From: Daphnia pulex
Taxonomy: Eukaryota; Arthropoda; Branchiopoda; Diplostraca; Daphniidae
Reading direction: 5' to 3'
Assembly (NCBI RefSeq): GCF_021134715.1
Contig: NC_060024.1
Location: 12,632,474-12,696,473 of the forward strand
Length of the DNA stretch: 64,000 bases
Shown here: positions 11,469-22,893 of the stretch, piece after piece
Layout of the letters: every line of letters begins with the position of its first letter
Position numbering within the stretch: the stretch's first letter is position 1
Made by a program: the position numbers and the translations under genes
Notes under the pieces: generated by a model
Database searches by the model: none
What the model saw: the letters and a program-made list of their open reading frames with translations, nothing else
What the model was told of the DNA's origin: nothing

Positions 11469-13289
11469 ATGCCTCAGCCGAAATGGTACGGAAAATCTCT
11501 TTCGGCATTGTGCATGGAAAATATCGTCGATAACATGGAGAAATGGACGGCATTGCGTAGCTCGGAGGATGTTTCCTGTCATTTTTTTCATCTGCGTAAG
11601 TGTCTATATAAAATAGTTGGTATTATCTATTACTACTGTTATTTTATTATGCCATTTTGACTACACACAGCTTCACATTGTCTGGAGTACATGACTAAAT
11701 GTCTCTTGAAAGACTATTACTGGATAACACAGGACATGTTTGATTTACTTTTGAGCCCACACATGAAAGTTCTGGATTTATCACAATTTTATCTGGGCAC
11801 TGGACGTGTTGCCAACAGAAATCTTTGCATCTTTCGTCTGGCATCTGACAGATGTTTGGTATATAGACCAATAGTTAATTCTGCATTATAATAGTAGTAA
11901 ATTTATATGTAACTCTTTGCAATTACAGCAACTCACTACACTGAAGATTCATGATGGCTGGGGTTTTTTTTTCGATGGAAATAGAAATTTTGAAGTAGAA
12001 GAGGCTTTTGCTTCTATTTTGCAGCGTTTTGAACACTTGCAAATTCTTGATTTATCTTCCACAATTTATGGTGCATGTTGCATGCTCAAACTTGGATCAA
12101 CTTGTAAACCAAAAATAAAGTAGGTTCTACTCTACTTTAAGCAAATAAATTTATTGTACATTTTATATTTTTTCCCCTAGGGAGTTGCTAGTTGATTGCT
12201 GCCCTGGTGTAACTGATTCTGTAGTTGAAGTTTGTTGTAACGGTCAAAGTTCCCTTCAGAAATTATCAGTTAGGAGAACGGAAGTGACTCATTCCGGAAT
12301 TCGATTTGCTATCGAACATTTACCAGAATTGAAAGAATTAATTTGCGACAATGAGTCTGATATCCTCAAAGCTTTTCGTAGAATTCGTACAGAAACAAGA
12401 GAATCAAACAAATATTCTTTGTACCACTGGTTTTGTACTCAGCCTCAGCCTTATAAGAAAGGCAGCGTTTCATTGATGGTTGACATGTGTCCGTCGATCG
12501 TCTATCTTTCCTTGAGTGTTAACGACGAAGGATTTACGGATGAGGAGTTATTAGGTGAGAAAAATCTGAAGTAATGGTAGTCATATGTGTAGGGAATCTA
12601 AATGCAATTTTATTTTAGGTTTTCGAGAACTTAAACAACTAAAACTTTTCAGAATTGGGAAATCCTTCATGCCGTTAGTCTCTATTCGTGGCGGAGTAAT
12701 TCCTCTTCTACAAGCTCGTGGCCTTACACTTGAATCATTATATTTATCGATGGGAGTAACGAGTGAAGAAGTCTACCTCATCGTCGAGAGCTGCCCGAAA
12801 ATTCGCCATTTGCAACTTGTTATAAAAAGTACCGATCTGGAAACTCCCGAACCTGTTGATGACCGCGTCCACTCTTCTCTTTGTTCCCCAAAGGAAGTAA
12901 TTCCGTTAAGGATGCTGGAAGAAATCTCTCTGTCTTCTCTGGCTTCTTATTTTCCTCCATTCGCTATTTCACGCAAATTGTTGCTATTGTTTTTGTCTTC
13001 CCCTACTCTTACAGAGATTTCCATAAAAAATTGTTCTACTCTTGATGACCAGATAATTAAGGAAGCTTGCGCTAGAAATAGTTTCAAGTATTTGACCAAG
13101 TTATGGTTGTTCGGTTGTTCTAATGTGAGTCAGAAAGGAATCGATTTCTTTCTGAACGAAACGAATCCTTTAGACGACATTTGGATACACAACTGTGGAA
13201 ATGTGAACTTTGATCGTTTGGAAATGATGATAGAAGAGAAGCACTGGAATTTGGGGATCTGTAGTTCGTCACCATCATCGTCTGATTAG
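11469..13289 (+). CDS. Leucine-rich-repeat protein, paralogue 1 (516 aa)
   Basis: Exons 11469-11595, 11671-11858, 11929-12119, 12181-12554 and 12619-13289 join in consistent phase. The product starts MPQPKWYGKSLSALCMENIV and then shows irregular leucine-rich units (MKVLDLSQF, HLQILDLSS, SSLQKLSV, LPELKELICD, LESLYLSMGV, LTEISIKNCSTL, LTKLWLFGCSNVSQKGIDF). The cysteine-type units near the C-terminus resemble F-box/LRR proteins, but I see no clear F-box, so a ubiquitin-ligase adaptor role is only a possibility. There is no signal peptide or membrane segment, so it is probably intracellular. It is one of three paralogues in the window and appears intact. Confidence 0.8.
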
Positions 13290-14434
13290 TATTTACATCG
13301 ACTTACATTGCGGAATGAAACAGCCAACAGACGGGTGCTCTCGACGTATTGTGCCACGCTCCTTTATTTGCCAGTTTCCTTTCGGGTCTTTTGGTGTAAT
13401 ATTTTTTTTCTTGTAAGGGTGAATAAAGTTAAGTTAGACTAGTAAGTAGTAACTAATTTTGTATTCTGAATGATTTCGGCCTTCTATTAATTTCACTGTT
13501 TTGAAAAATTTTGAAACGTGTGACGATTTCATGTCAAATGCTCCTATTGACAACAGATTTCGAATGCCCCAAAAACCTTTGCTTAATAAATTTGTCAGAG
13601 TTTTACAAATTAACCTTGCCTCCATTATCTTTTGAAGTGAATAGTTTGATAACTTCTGATTCATTTGGAATCCTACCATTGTTGGAATTAAAACCATTGA
13701 ATGCCATTTAGCCGGACTACCTAGGCATTACTGTATTAGAAACGAATTTTGTTTCCTAACAAAGTGTTTTTAGGCGCGAATTTTAGGTTTAGTGGAAGGG
13801 AAAGACTAATAAGTTTTCGATAATCCCTATCGAAAACTTATTAGTCTTTCCTCGGCTCGATGTGATGGGTACCAATTTTACTACCGAGTACACTAAGAAA
13901 AACAGCCAGAAGGAAAATGACCGACAAGAAGCATTCTACTTTGGCTAGAGGTTTAAAACATATTTTAGAGTCCATTGGGTCACAATTCGTCCACAAGAAA
14001 AGAAAAGTCATGGAAATGCGATTGACCAACACCTGGGCGACCTAGCTGGCTCCTTAGTCAGTTAGTCCTTACTTTAATCGCTTTAACTGTGAGACTAGAC
14101 ACGAGAAGGAATGGATATTTATTATTTTTATTATTTGCTGATGTATTTGCAATTTACTTTTTTCTTTTTTGTGAGGAAATTTAGCTCGTTTCTTAATTTT
14201 AAATTTTTAAGTCGACTCACTCGAGTTATTTAAAAAAAATCTGGCAATGGTGCATCGCGTTCAATGCAATTATTCTGTTCGCGCCTTTTGTCAGAGTCAG
14301 ACAGAAGAAGGGACTAGGGAGAGAAAACTGCGAAATATTTAGAAAATTCTTTAGTGTGATCGTTGATGTTCGTCGTGTACGTGTCGTGGTTTTCACTGAA
14401 CGTGTTCTCTTAACCATTATCTTCAAAAATCAAC
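13290..14434. other. Spacer between LRR genes 1 and 2
   Basis: The 3' UTR of LRR gene 1, then AT-rich sequence with chance open frames. It contains one striking perfect hairpin (separate entry). The last 300 bp is a diverged copy of the LRR gene 1 upstream region. Confidence 0.5.
13799..13851. repeat. Perfect 24-bp hairpin with 5-nt loop
   Basis: Arm 13799-13822 (starting GGAAAGACTAATAAG) is exactly complementary to 13828-13851, around the loop ATCCC. It lies in the spacer between two LRR genes. It could be a small-RNA precursor, a cruciform or a collapsed palindromic element. Confidence 0.8.
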
Positions 14435-16237
14435 ATGCCTCAGCCGAAATGGTACCACAAATCTCTGGCAGAATTGTGTATGGACAGTATCGTCGATAAC
14501 ATGGAGAAATGGACGGCATTGCGTAGTTCGGAGCACGTTTTCTGTCATTTTTATTTACTGCGTGAGTGTCTATGGAATACTTGGTTATTAGTTGCTTACT
14601 GTTACAATTATTTTATTACGGCATTTTGACTACATACAGCTTCACATTGTCTGGAGTACATGACTAAATGTCTCTTGAAAGACCACTCGATAACAGAGGA
14701 CATGTTTGATTTACTTTTTAAAAGCCCACACATGAAAGTTCTGGATTTATCACAACTGGGCACTGGACGTGATGCAGAAAGAAATCTTCGCATCGTTCGT
14801 CTGGCATCTGACAGATGTTTGGTATATAGACCAATAGTTAATTCTGCATTATAATAGTAGTAAATTTATGTGTAACTCTTTGCAATTACAGCAACTCACT
14901 ACACTGAAGATTCATGATGGCTGGGGTTTTTTATTCGATGGAAAGAGTAATTTTGAAGTAGAAGAGGCTTTTGCTTCTATTTTGCAGCGTTTTGAACACT
15001 TGCAAATTCTCGATTTATCTTCCACAATTTATGGTGCATGTTGCATGCTCAAACTTGGATCAACTTGTAACCCAAAAATAAGGTAGGTTCTACTCTACTT
15101 TAATCAAATAAATTTATTGTACATTTTATGTTTTTTCCCCTAGGGAGTTGCTAGTTAATCGCTGCCCTGGTGTAACTGATTCTGTAGTTGAAGTTTGTTG
15201 TAATGGTCAAAGTTCCCTTCACAAATTATCACTTAATGGAACGGAAGTGACTCATTCCGGAATTCGATTTGCTATCGAACATTTACCAGAGCTGAAAGAA
15301 TTAAATTGCGACAATGAGTCTGATATCCTCAAAGCTTTTCGTAGAATTCGTGAAGAAACCAGAGAATCAAAAAAATATTCTTTGACCAAGTGGATGTGTA
15401 CTCCGCCAGACGAAGTCTCCTATAAAAAAGGCAGCGTTTCATTGATGGTTGACTTGTGTCCGTCGCTTGTTGATGTTTTCATACCCGTAAACGACGAAGG
15501 ATTTACGAATGAGGAGTTATTAGGTGAGAAAAATCTGAAGTAATGGTATTCGTATTTGTAGAAAAACTAAACGCAATTTTATTTCAAGTTTTCGACAACT
15601 TCAAAAACTAAAAAATCTCGAAATTGATAAGGGGTCGTCAGTCTCTATTCGTGGCGGAGTAATTCCTCTTCTACAAGCTCGTGGCCATACACTTGAAACG
15701 TTATTTTTATCGATACAAGTAACGAGTGAAGAAGTCTTTCTAATCATCGAGAGCTGCCCGAACATTCGCCGTTTGTTCCTTTTTTTAGAAAGTACCGATC
15801 TGGAAACTCCCGAACCTGTGGTAGATGACCGCGTCCACTCTTCTCTTTGTTCCCCAAAGGAAGTAATTCCGTTAAGGATGCTGGAAGAAATCTCTCTGTT
15901 TACTTATTTTTCACGATTCGCTATTTCACGCAAACTCTTACTTTTGCTTTTATCTTCCCCTACTCTTACAAAGATAGCCATATACGATTGTTTCACTCTT
16001 GATGACAAGATCATTGAGGAAGCTTGCGCTAAAAACAGTTTCAAGTATTTGACCAAGTTATGGTTGTACGGTTGTTCTAATGTGAGCCAGAAAGGCATCG
16101 ATTTCTTCTTGAACGAAGCGAATCCTTTGTCCGACATTTATTTAAGAAACTGTGGAAATGTGAACCCTGAGCGTATGAAAACCATGGCTCAAGAGAAGCA
16201 TTGGAATTCGGTAAAAATAACTGTTGTAGATTATTAG
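14435..16237 (+). pseudogene. Leucine-rich-repeat paralogue 2, last-exon acceptor shifted
   Basis: Exons 14435-14561, 14640-14821, 14892-15082 and 15144-15523 match LRR gene 1 in length class and phase. The fifth exon should begin at 15588 after an AG. Paralogues 1 and 3 read TTAG/G and TCAG/G there, but this copy reads TTTCAAG, so the usable AG (15587-15588) is one base further on. Splicing at it puts exon 5 out of frame and meets TAA within nine codons, removing about 215 C-terminal residues. The exon 5 frame itself is open to 16237 (LTKLWLYGCSNVSQKGIDFF), so the damage is recent or the allele uses another acceptor. It could still make a truncated protein. Confidence 0.65.
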
Positions 16238-16527
16238 AGGTTATCGCAGTGAGATGGACGGACAAAAATGCGATCCAATATTTCTTTTAAAAGTTTCGTT
16301 TTCCTGTTCGAACACTTTTTCTTTATGTTTATTTGCTTTTAAAAGAAAAAGGAATATTGTTTTTGTCAAAATTCTTTTTATCTTTGGTACTCAAGAAATA
16401 TTAAAGAAATTCAATAACATCTATGTTTTCATACTTTATTCCACAAATTTTTATAGGTTTCAATTCAGGGAATGGCTACACTCATTCCGATAAGCTAAAC
16501 AAATCTTATTTTGTTTTTGTATTTTAT

Positions 16528-19500
16528 TTAGGACATGATTTTCATTAATTTGTTGTAAGTTCGCTTAAATGTCTGTTGTAATTTGGTCAAACCAGATTTC
16601 TCTTCCTTCAAGCTGATGTTAAACATATCGGCGTCGTTCTCAGCTGATCCAACTTTGACAGTTCCACTGGGCTCTGTTGTTGCTGGACTGGTGAAGGTAT
16701 TCGTTGCTACTGGTGTTTCGTTCGATGCTGGAAAGGTAGGAAAAGAATTGAACTTATTATGATTCAAAATGGTCGTTTGTGGCTGTGTCGAATATCTGAT
16801 GAGGTTAGAAGTAACTTCAGGAGTAGTTGGTGGATCGGTTGTTGGCAGATCGGTCGTCATTGGCCTGCCAGTTGTCGGAATATATTTAGCTGTTGTCCTA
16901 AGTAGTAGAGAAGTGATTGCAGTGTTAAGTATTTCCCTGTTTATGGTATATTGCGGTTTGGGTCTTTTGAATAGTAATGTTGATTGTAGGGAGATGTTGA
17001 CTTTAATGATGAAGCAGTAGAATTTTTACGAAGGTAAGCAGATTTCATAGCCAGCCACGGATTTTTAGTCGTCATTTCTGGGACTTGTTTCACATTATCG
17101 GCTTGGTTATTATGTGGGTAAACTTCAAACGATGATGCCGAATAATGGTCGTCTGTTTGCTCAGGAGATTTCAGAATAACCCATGGAATGTCTTGATAGT
17201 CGTTGAAATAAGTTGTGGGTGGGCGAACGGTCGTCGATGATGGCCGCTGACTTGTGTTTTCTGTTGACGAAGGGAAATAGGTGACTGAATCCGACGAATA
17301 TGATGGATGGCTGGATTCTGGGGATTCCGAGATGAGCCAAGGTTCGTCGTTTTCATGATTGTTGTCATTAAAAACAGCTGGTTGTTTAGTTGGTGCTGCG
17401 CTAGTTGAAGTAGTTTTTGGTACTTTTGTAACGGGAATTTGATGTTTGAGACCATGGCTGGGCTTGATAATTATTCTAGGCCCTTCTCCGGCTTCAAAAT
17501 CTTCGATTTGTCGATTTATCCATCGTCGACTGAATCTGACGTTTTCCTTTCTGACTCCAATCATCTTGTCATTCACACATTCACCTGATTTTTTTAAATA
17601 TTTACTTTTGTATTGTTCACCCAATTTTGAAAGTTGTATTACCTTGAAGGGTAAATGACAAGCCCTCGGGGTTTCCGTCGCCGATTCCTGTATTATCCAT
17701 AATAATGGTCACATCTTTTGGTTGGTGGTTGTCGACGTACCACTGGAAGGGCGGAACGTCGCCAATGCGCCCGCAAATTCTACATTTCGCAAGTACAGAT
17801 TTAACGGGATTGTTATTAGATCAATTTCAGAGTGTACAGGCGGAATATTGGGCATACTTTGCTTCCTTCATGAATGGATAAATACGGTAAAATCCTCTAG
17901 CGCATCCGACCACATCCGGCAATCGACTGCGACCGTCCACCCTCAACGTGATTCGACCCAGACTGCAATTCTTACTCGTTACCTGGTTACCATTTCAGAT
18001 TTCAATTTAATGCGCCAATTACCGTAACGCTTTATTGAGTTGTATAATACCTTGACAATCCAGCGGCAAACTAAAGGATAAGCGCGTTCTTCCGGAAATT
18101 GTGACGATTCGATCGGTGTGAGTCGATCAAAGGACAAGGGGACATTGACGGTACCTCCGCAGGTATCTATTACGTTATTTTCGTGATTTATTAAAACATG
18201 GTATAATCTCAGTCAATAGTTTTATACCTGCAGAATTTCGATCCCAACTGTCAGCGGGTGGATTGGTGGTTGTTTGGCCAACTAAATGGCGGCTATCCGT
18301 GTCCGGAAGAAAATCAGATGTTGCTGGATGGATGAGATTTTGTGACAATCGCAGAATAGTTTGTGGTAGATCGTCATTCATCGCAGTGTACTCTGGATCG
18401 AATTCGGTTATGGACGATTGACTTTCCGTCTCAATCGACTTGTTTCTCAAAAAAGGTGTTTTTCCTAAAATAGAATACGAGATTTAATTGTCACTAATAA
18501 TTTGTAAATTGTTCGAGCGAGCTTTAGCTCGCGATGAGCAATTTGGATTGTTGGGGGAATGGAGTGAAGACATTGACTGTGTGCGACCTCTATATTTCAG
18601 CTGCTTCTCAGCAAACAAAAGAACAACAAAAACGGGGGATAGGTGAGAGATGGCGCTCAGGTGGGCGGACCTTTCCCTTAGACACATCAGAATTGGAAGC
18701 AAAAACAAACTGTGGATCTGGCTTAACGGAAAATGTGTAAGGTGATCCATGGTTCAAATGGCCTATTTGTTGTTGTTGTTCTGATCGCCTTTATTGGCGG
18801 GATTGGGTGAGCCACGGTCGAAATTGGATCTGCGGCTATCATTGTTGTATCTAGCAAAAAGATAGAAGGAAAGAGGAATTAGTGGGCCGTCAATAATCGG
18901 ATGCTGCACCTAATTCAAGTTAAATAACATAATGATAACGGGAATGAAGTGGGCGGGATGGGTGGTTAGAAGACAGTCAATGTCTTCACTCCATTCCCCC
19001 AACAATCCAAATTGCTCATCGCGAGCTAAAGCTCGCTCGAACAATTTACAAATTGTCGGTAAATTCGTTCGACATTGACTGTGTCTTTAAAGCAAGATAT
19101 AATCAGATATAATAAGATATAAGATAAGACCCCCTGATGGTCGACAGTTACCAACGCCTGAAAATTGGAGCTCGTGGGAGCCCTGCTGGACTGTGTAACA
19201 TGGATGCGCCACCAAATCGGCATTTCGTCTAAAAAAGGCGTCAATACTCTTTCATACGAATAGTTGTCGGAGGGTTCCTTCCCACCGTGCTGCAGCTCTT
19301 GCTGGAACGAAAATTAACAAGGAAAAGCTAATACCTCCTTGACGCCAGACAACAGAGAGTTGTGGTTCCGTTGCTTACACCAACTGCTCCAAGCGACCTC
19401 AGCGGACTGGTATGCAGGGTGCGTATTCGATCGAATTGCTCCCAGTATGAGCTCGATAATTTCCTTCGGAAAGGTTCGTTCTTCCAGACAACTCCGGAGA

Positions 19501-21365
19501 ACCACCGAGCGATAAAACAGATGGATTCGTTCCTGTCAATGGATGACCCTCCCCCAACGGGGAGATCAGCCTACTTGGATGGGAAGAGAAGGAGCGGAAT
19601 TTCCGTTGCTAGCTCTATCAGGGACGAGAGGTCAGTGGTGTTGCTAGGGCAATCTCGGCTAGTTTCCTAGTCCTTATTCGTTTCATACTGCCCCCCTCCC
19701 TTCTTTAAAAAGGATGCATCCGACGCCCTGGACAAATCCGTCGTCGGGAAAAATGAGCGGACGGCCAGATGTAAAATCTGCCTTTGAAACCACCCAAGAA
19801 GGACTTCTACGAGCCTCTTGTAAACGTGCCGAAAGCGTAAATTGCTCTCTTGACCTGATCAGATGATCATCCGGTTTGGAATCTAAGGGGATCCGAAGAG
19901 CACGGAAGTGTGCTGGGGCACTGCTATACCCGTGCGCCAAGATTAAAATCTCATCCCAATAAAGTTCGAGGCGAAGGTCGTTCTTCCGCAGGAAGGTTAC
20001 CACTCCCCTTACTAGTCTGGTGAACGCCCATCACATTGAGTTTAAAACGAAGGAGGGGGGGCACGAATTCGAAGAAAACGCCCCCATTTAAACTGAAGGA
20101 ATTTCAAAAGGCCTTCAAAAATAGGAAAAAATTTGAGACCGACAAGTATGAGTCAATCAAGTTCAACTTGGTGAGCCAACCCGCTCCCAAATAATTGGAC
20201 GGGATCACAAATAGAATTTAGTTGTAGATATGGGGCCACCGTTGACAAATTCCACCGATCGAAAGCCGGTCTTGACAATTTAACATAAAAACGCGCTATG
20301 CGTCCAAGAGAAAAAACCCATAAAAGGAAAGGAGACTAGATTGGACATACCGAGATCCTTTAAAATTGGAATAGCGACCGCCTGAAGATGAAGGGGGGTG
20401 GCTGAAATCGCGATTCGATTGGCGTTGATCATGACCACCTTTAGATCCGGGCGCGCGAGGGGCTCCCGCGTTTTCGAGAGCGTTCAGAGTTTTCACTTGC
20501 TCGACCAGGGCCTGGGTGAACTTCGGACCGAAGAGGTGTTCTCCACCCGTTGGCAGGACAGCTTTGTCGTCTAGCAGTCCAATATTCTGCGGGTAGATTT
20601 GGGCCAGAATGTTGCGGCGTCGCGCGTTCGTGATGTCGTGGTACACCACCGCCCAGAGCTTCAGAGCTGTTTTGACCGCCTTGGCGTCGGCTCGGGATTT
20701 CTTCTTTTTCTTGAGCCGACTTGCTAGAAACATGATGGGCTTGACTAAGTCAAGGATCTTGAAGGTTTGGTTCCTGTAGATTTTCTCGATTGGGTCGATG
20801 TTGACCTTGGCTGCCGAAGATGACTTAACTGCCTTCAGCCGGATGTAGAATGCATCATCTAGATTGGGGTTGATCAGCAGGTCGGCGTTCTTCTTTAGTT
20901 TGGGTCTAAAGGCCTCTCTAGCACTTTTCGCTCGAGTGTCATCTAAACCCGATACGACCCAGTCGGCCAAACTAGCTGACTTTTCACTTGAGAGACGAAA
21001 TTTCTTTACGCCTCCTCTTCTTGATGAGTCGGAGCCTGAACTACTAGAATTTGAGCTAGAATCGCTTGACTGTTCGGGATCCGACATGATGTTTGCACAA
21101 CGAGAGCGAAAAGAGATCTGATGTGTCTAAGGGAAAGGTCCGCCCACCTGAGCGCCATCTCTCACCTATCCCCCGTTTTTGTTGTTCTTTTGTTTGCTGA
21201 GAAGCAGCTGAAATATAGAGGTCGCACACAGTCAATGTCGAACGAATTTACCGACAATTAAATAATTTTCAGTTTTAGTTCTGTGACATAGGTACTACCT
21301 GCCGAAGTGAACGGCACGACAAGAATGCAATGGATGACAAACACAACGAAAACTTGTTGGCGCAT
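16528..21365 (-). CDS. Secreted CUB-domain protein, copy B (about 532 aa), intron 1 split by a DIRS element
   Basis: Exons 21365-21299, 18464-18228, 18166-18051, 17982-17858, 17779-17643, 17584-17030 and 16889-16528 keep phase throughout. Exon 1 encodes a signal peptide (MRQQVFVVFVIHCILVVPFT, then SA). An acidic Ser/Thr segment follows, then a CUB-type domain: DTCGGTVNVPLSFDRL, LRVDGRSRLPDV, ICGRIGDVPPFQWYVD, GLSFTLQG. After that come GECVNDK, the phrase EAGEGPRIIIKP, and a long Thr/Ser/Pro-rich tail (TTDLPTTDPPTTPEV) typical of an O-glycosylated stalk. It probably acts outside the cell or in cuticle or mucus; partner unknown. Exon 1 overlaps the last exon of copy A in another frame. The last intron (17029-16890) is inferred; without it the protein ends at 16941. 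Confidence 0.65.
18570..18691. repeat. DIRS left inverted terminal repeat
   Basis: Reverse complement of 21116-21236, spanning ACATTGACTGTGTGCGACCT through to CCCTTAGACACATCAG. It contains an AGATGGCGC core at 18647-18658, a partial CTCF-like match. Confidence 0.85.
18972..19084. repeat. DIRS internal complementary region
   Basis: The first part (to about 19055) is the reverse complement of the left tip 18499-18594. The second part, from AATTGTCGGTAAATTCG onwards, is the reverse complement of the right tip 21225-21259. The two meet at AATT. This is the template thought to let DIRS elements rebuild their ends through a circle. Confidence 0.85.
19314..19505 (-). pseudogene. DIRS tyrosine recombinase, N-terminal relic
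   Basis: An open frame of 63 codons with ILGAIRSNTHPAYQSAEVAW and SSWCKQRNHNSL. This matches the typical start of DIRS recombinases, a helical DNA-binding domain with an S-T-x-x-x-Y-x-S-A-x-x-x-W pattern. The catalytic domain (R, H, Y residues) is missing, so it cannot recombine DNA. Confidence 0.6.
19683..20003 (-). pseudogene. DIRS reverse transcriptase relic
   Basis: The frame contains LRLELYWDEILILAHG, corresponding to the RT active-site strand (usually YLDD-ILILA). One catalytic aspartate position is now E and the leucine is W. The sequence then runs into residues not typical of RT, suggesting an internal deletion. It is inactive as it stands. Confidence 0.6.
20296..21087 (-). CDS. DIRS gag-like protein (263 codons)
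   Basis: It starts MSDPEQSSDSSSNSSSSGSD, a serine-rich acidic head, then a charged helical region (FRPKLKKNADLLINPNLDDA), a lysine cluster (RLKKKKKSRADAK) and a basic Gly/Ser tail (SSSGGRYSNFKGSR). No zinc knuckle is visible. Position and composition fit the first ORF of animal DIRS elements. The C-terminal end after the glycine-rich stretch is probably not original. Confidence 0.6.
   Translation of the reverse strand: MSDPEQSSDSSSNSSSSGSDSSRRGGVKKFRLSSEKSASLADWVVSGLDDTRAKSAREAFRPKLKKNADLLINPNLDDAFYIRLKAVKSSSAAKVNIDPIEKIYRNQTFKILDLVKPIMFLASRLKKKKKSRADAKAVKTALKLWAVVYHDITNARRRNILAQIYPQNIGLLDDKAVLPTGGEHLFGPKFTQALVEQVKTLNALENAGAPRAPGSKGGHDQRQSNRDFSHPPSSSGGRYSNFKGSRYVQSSLLSFYGFFLLDA
21116..21236. 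repeat. DIRS right inverted terminal repeat
   Basis: Mirror copy of 18570-18691. It directly precedes the gag start on the minus strand, so it would hold the element promoter. Confidence 0.85.
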
Positions 21366-22893
21366 ATCGACTACAATGATGGATACTGATGGAAACGATT
21401 GGCTGATTCGTTTCGTTCACGACTTGAGGTGGCTGGAATTTGGCAATCGCTGATTTCTGGTGAATTTTGGGCGAATGAAGATCGGAGGGCGATTTCAAAT
21501 GGAGCCACTGGATGCCACCGGAGTAATTGTTATCGGATGAGACAACTGGATGATCCAGTTTGGGTCGGATGGTGGTGGTGGTTGTTGTTGGGGCTGGAGT
21601 AGTAGTGCTCGTTACTGGCAGTTTGACACGGTTGACGGTCACTCTGGGTCCTTCTCCGGCCAGGTAGTCTTCCTTGACTCGATTCATCCAATGCCGATTC
21701 AATCTGGCGTTCTCCTTGTTGACATTCGTCGTTCGGGCATACGACCATTCTTCCTCTGCACATTCACCTATATTAATTATATCCAATTTCATTCATTATT
21801 GGCAATTGTTATTCAAATCTTTTAAAAAAATTATATGGTCCTGTATACCTTGGAGGGTAAACGAAAGTCCTACAGAGAATCCGTCGTTGATGCCCAAATT
21901 CTTCATCGTGACAACTGTGACCTCATTTTCCGGTTGGTAGGCGTCGACGTACCAATGGAAGGCCGGAACGTCGCCAACATGTCCGCAAATTCTTGTAATT
22001 ATATAACAATCGTTTCTTTAATATCAATAACATAATTGCGTGACCTACTAAAAATAAATAGAAATACCTGGCGCCCCGCATGTTGGGTGAAACCGTGTAA
22101 TATCCTTTGCTGCATCCGTCCACATCCGGCAATCGACTCCGTCCGTCCACTCGCATCGTCAGTCGAGCCCGACGACAGTCGTCGTGTTGCACCTTTAAAA
22201 CAAAACCATTTAATCATCTCACCGTGACGATTCTTACTAATACTGAATTCTTACCGTGAAATTCCAAACGCAGAGCATCGGGTAATCGCGTCTCGACGGG
22301 AAATGAGTCGATTTGTACGGCAAAAGTCGTTCAAACGACAAGGGGATATTCACGGAGCCTCCGCAGGTGTCTGATTTCAATACAAAATCAATTTCATCAT
22401 CAGTTCTAATTGAATTTAATGATCAAACCGACTAACAAGAGCTATACTTGAATGTGCTACTTGTTAAAAAAGCATCTGTAATCAGATAGTATACGAAATT
22501 GATTATTATTTACCAGAAACATAAGGGACTCTCCTAACGGGGCGGCTATTGGCGGTCAACGGGCCGAGTGAAGTGGCGACAAGTGCTGGTGCTGTAATAA
22601 TAGTATTATTATAGTTCCCGTGTCCTATTATTATTTTCAGACTCTCCTCTGTGTGTGTTTGTGTGTAATAAATACCTTCTGGTATGTTGCCAGTTAGCGG
22701 CGTTCCTACTGACGTCATCGGGCTATTTCCAATCAACGGTAATCGACCATTATCTTGTCTGTAGTAACCTGATCAACAAATATAAGGAGGAATTCAAAAT
22801 CAAAACTATGCAATTTGCCAAGTGTTTACCTGCCGATAAGGACAAGACAGTTGCCAAATGAAATAGCCACAAGAGGAGAAATGATTTGACCAT
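21295..22893 (-). CDS. Secreted CUB-domain protein, copy A (358 aa)
   Basis: Exons 22893-22830, 22753-22676, 22591-22514, 22370-22255, 22192-22068, 21991-21849 and 21767-21295 are phase-consistent. A signal peptide (MVKSFLLLWLFHLATVLSLS, then A) precedes a short linker (LPLIGNSPMTSVGTPLTGN). The CUB-type domain follows: DTCGGSVNIPLSFERL, MLCVWNFT, LTMRVDGRSRLPDVDG, ICGHVGDVPAFHWYVDAYQ, GLSFTLQG. Then come GECAEEEW, AGEGPRVTV and a short Thr/Pro segment (TSTTTPAPTTTTTT). Exon phases match copy B, so the two are tandem duplicates. The final 25 codons run through copy B's signal-peptide exon in a different frame, so the natural C-terminus may have been lost in the duplication. Function unknown; secreted. 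Confidence 0.75.

Larger units (their letters stand above)
18499..21259 (-). mobile_element. DIRS-like tyrosine-recombinase retrotransposon, internally deleted
   Basis: It has inverted terminal repeats at 18570-18691 and 21116-21236, unlike the direct repeats of LTR elements. An internal complementary region at 18972-19084 is complementary to the outer tips of both ends joined together. Element ends share AATT, the overlap expected from a circular intermediate. On the minus strand the order is gag-like (21087-20296), reverse-transcriptase relic (20003-19683) and tyrosine-recombinase relic (19505-19314), as in animal DIRS elements. At 2.76 kb it is far shorter than full DIRS elements, so most of RT, RNase H and recombinase is deleted. 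It lies in intron 1 of CUB gene B in the same orientation. Confidence 0.85.

Noticed and set aside
18647-18660. CTCF site in the DIRS terminal repeat
   Set aside because: Only the AGATGGCGC core matches; the upstream half of the motif is missing, so it is mentioned but not called.
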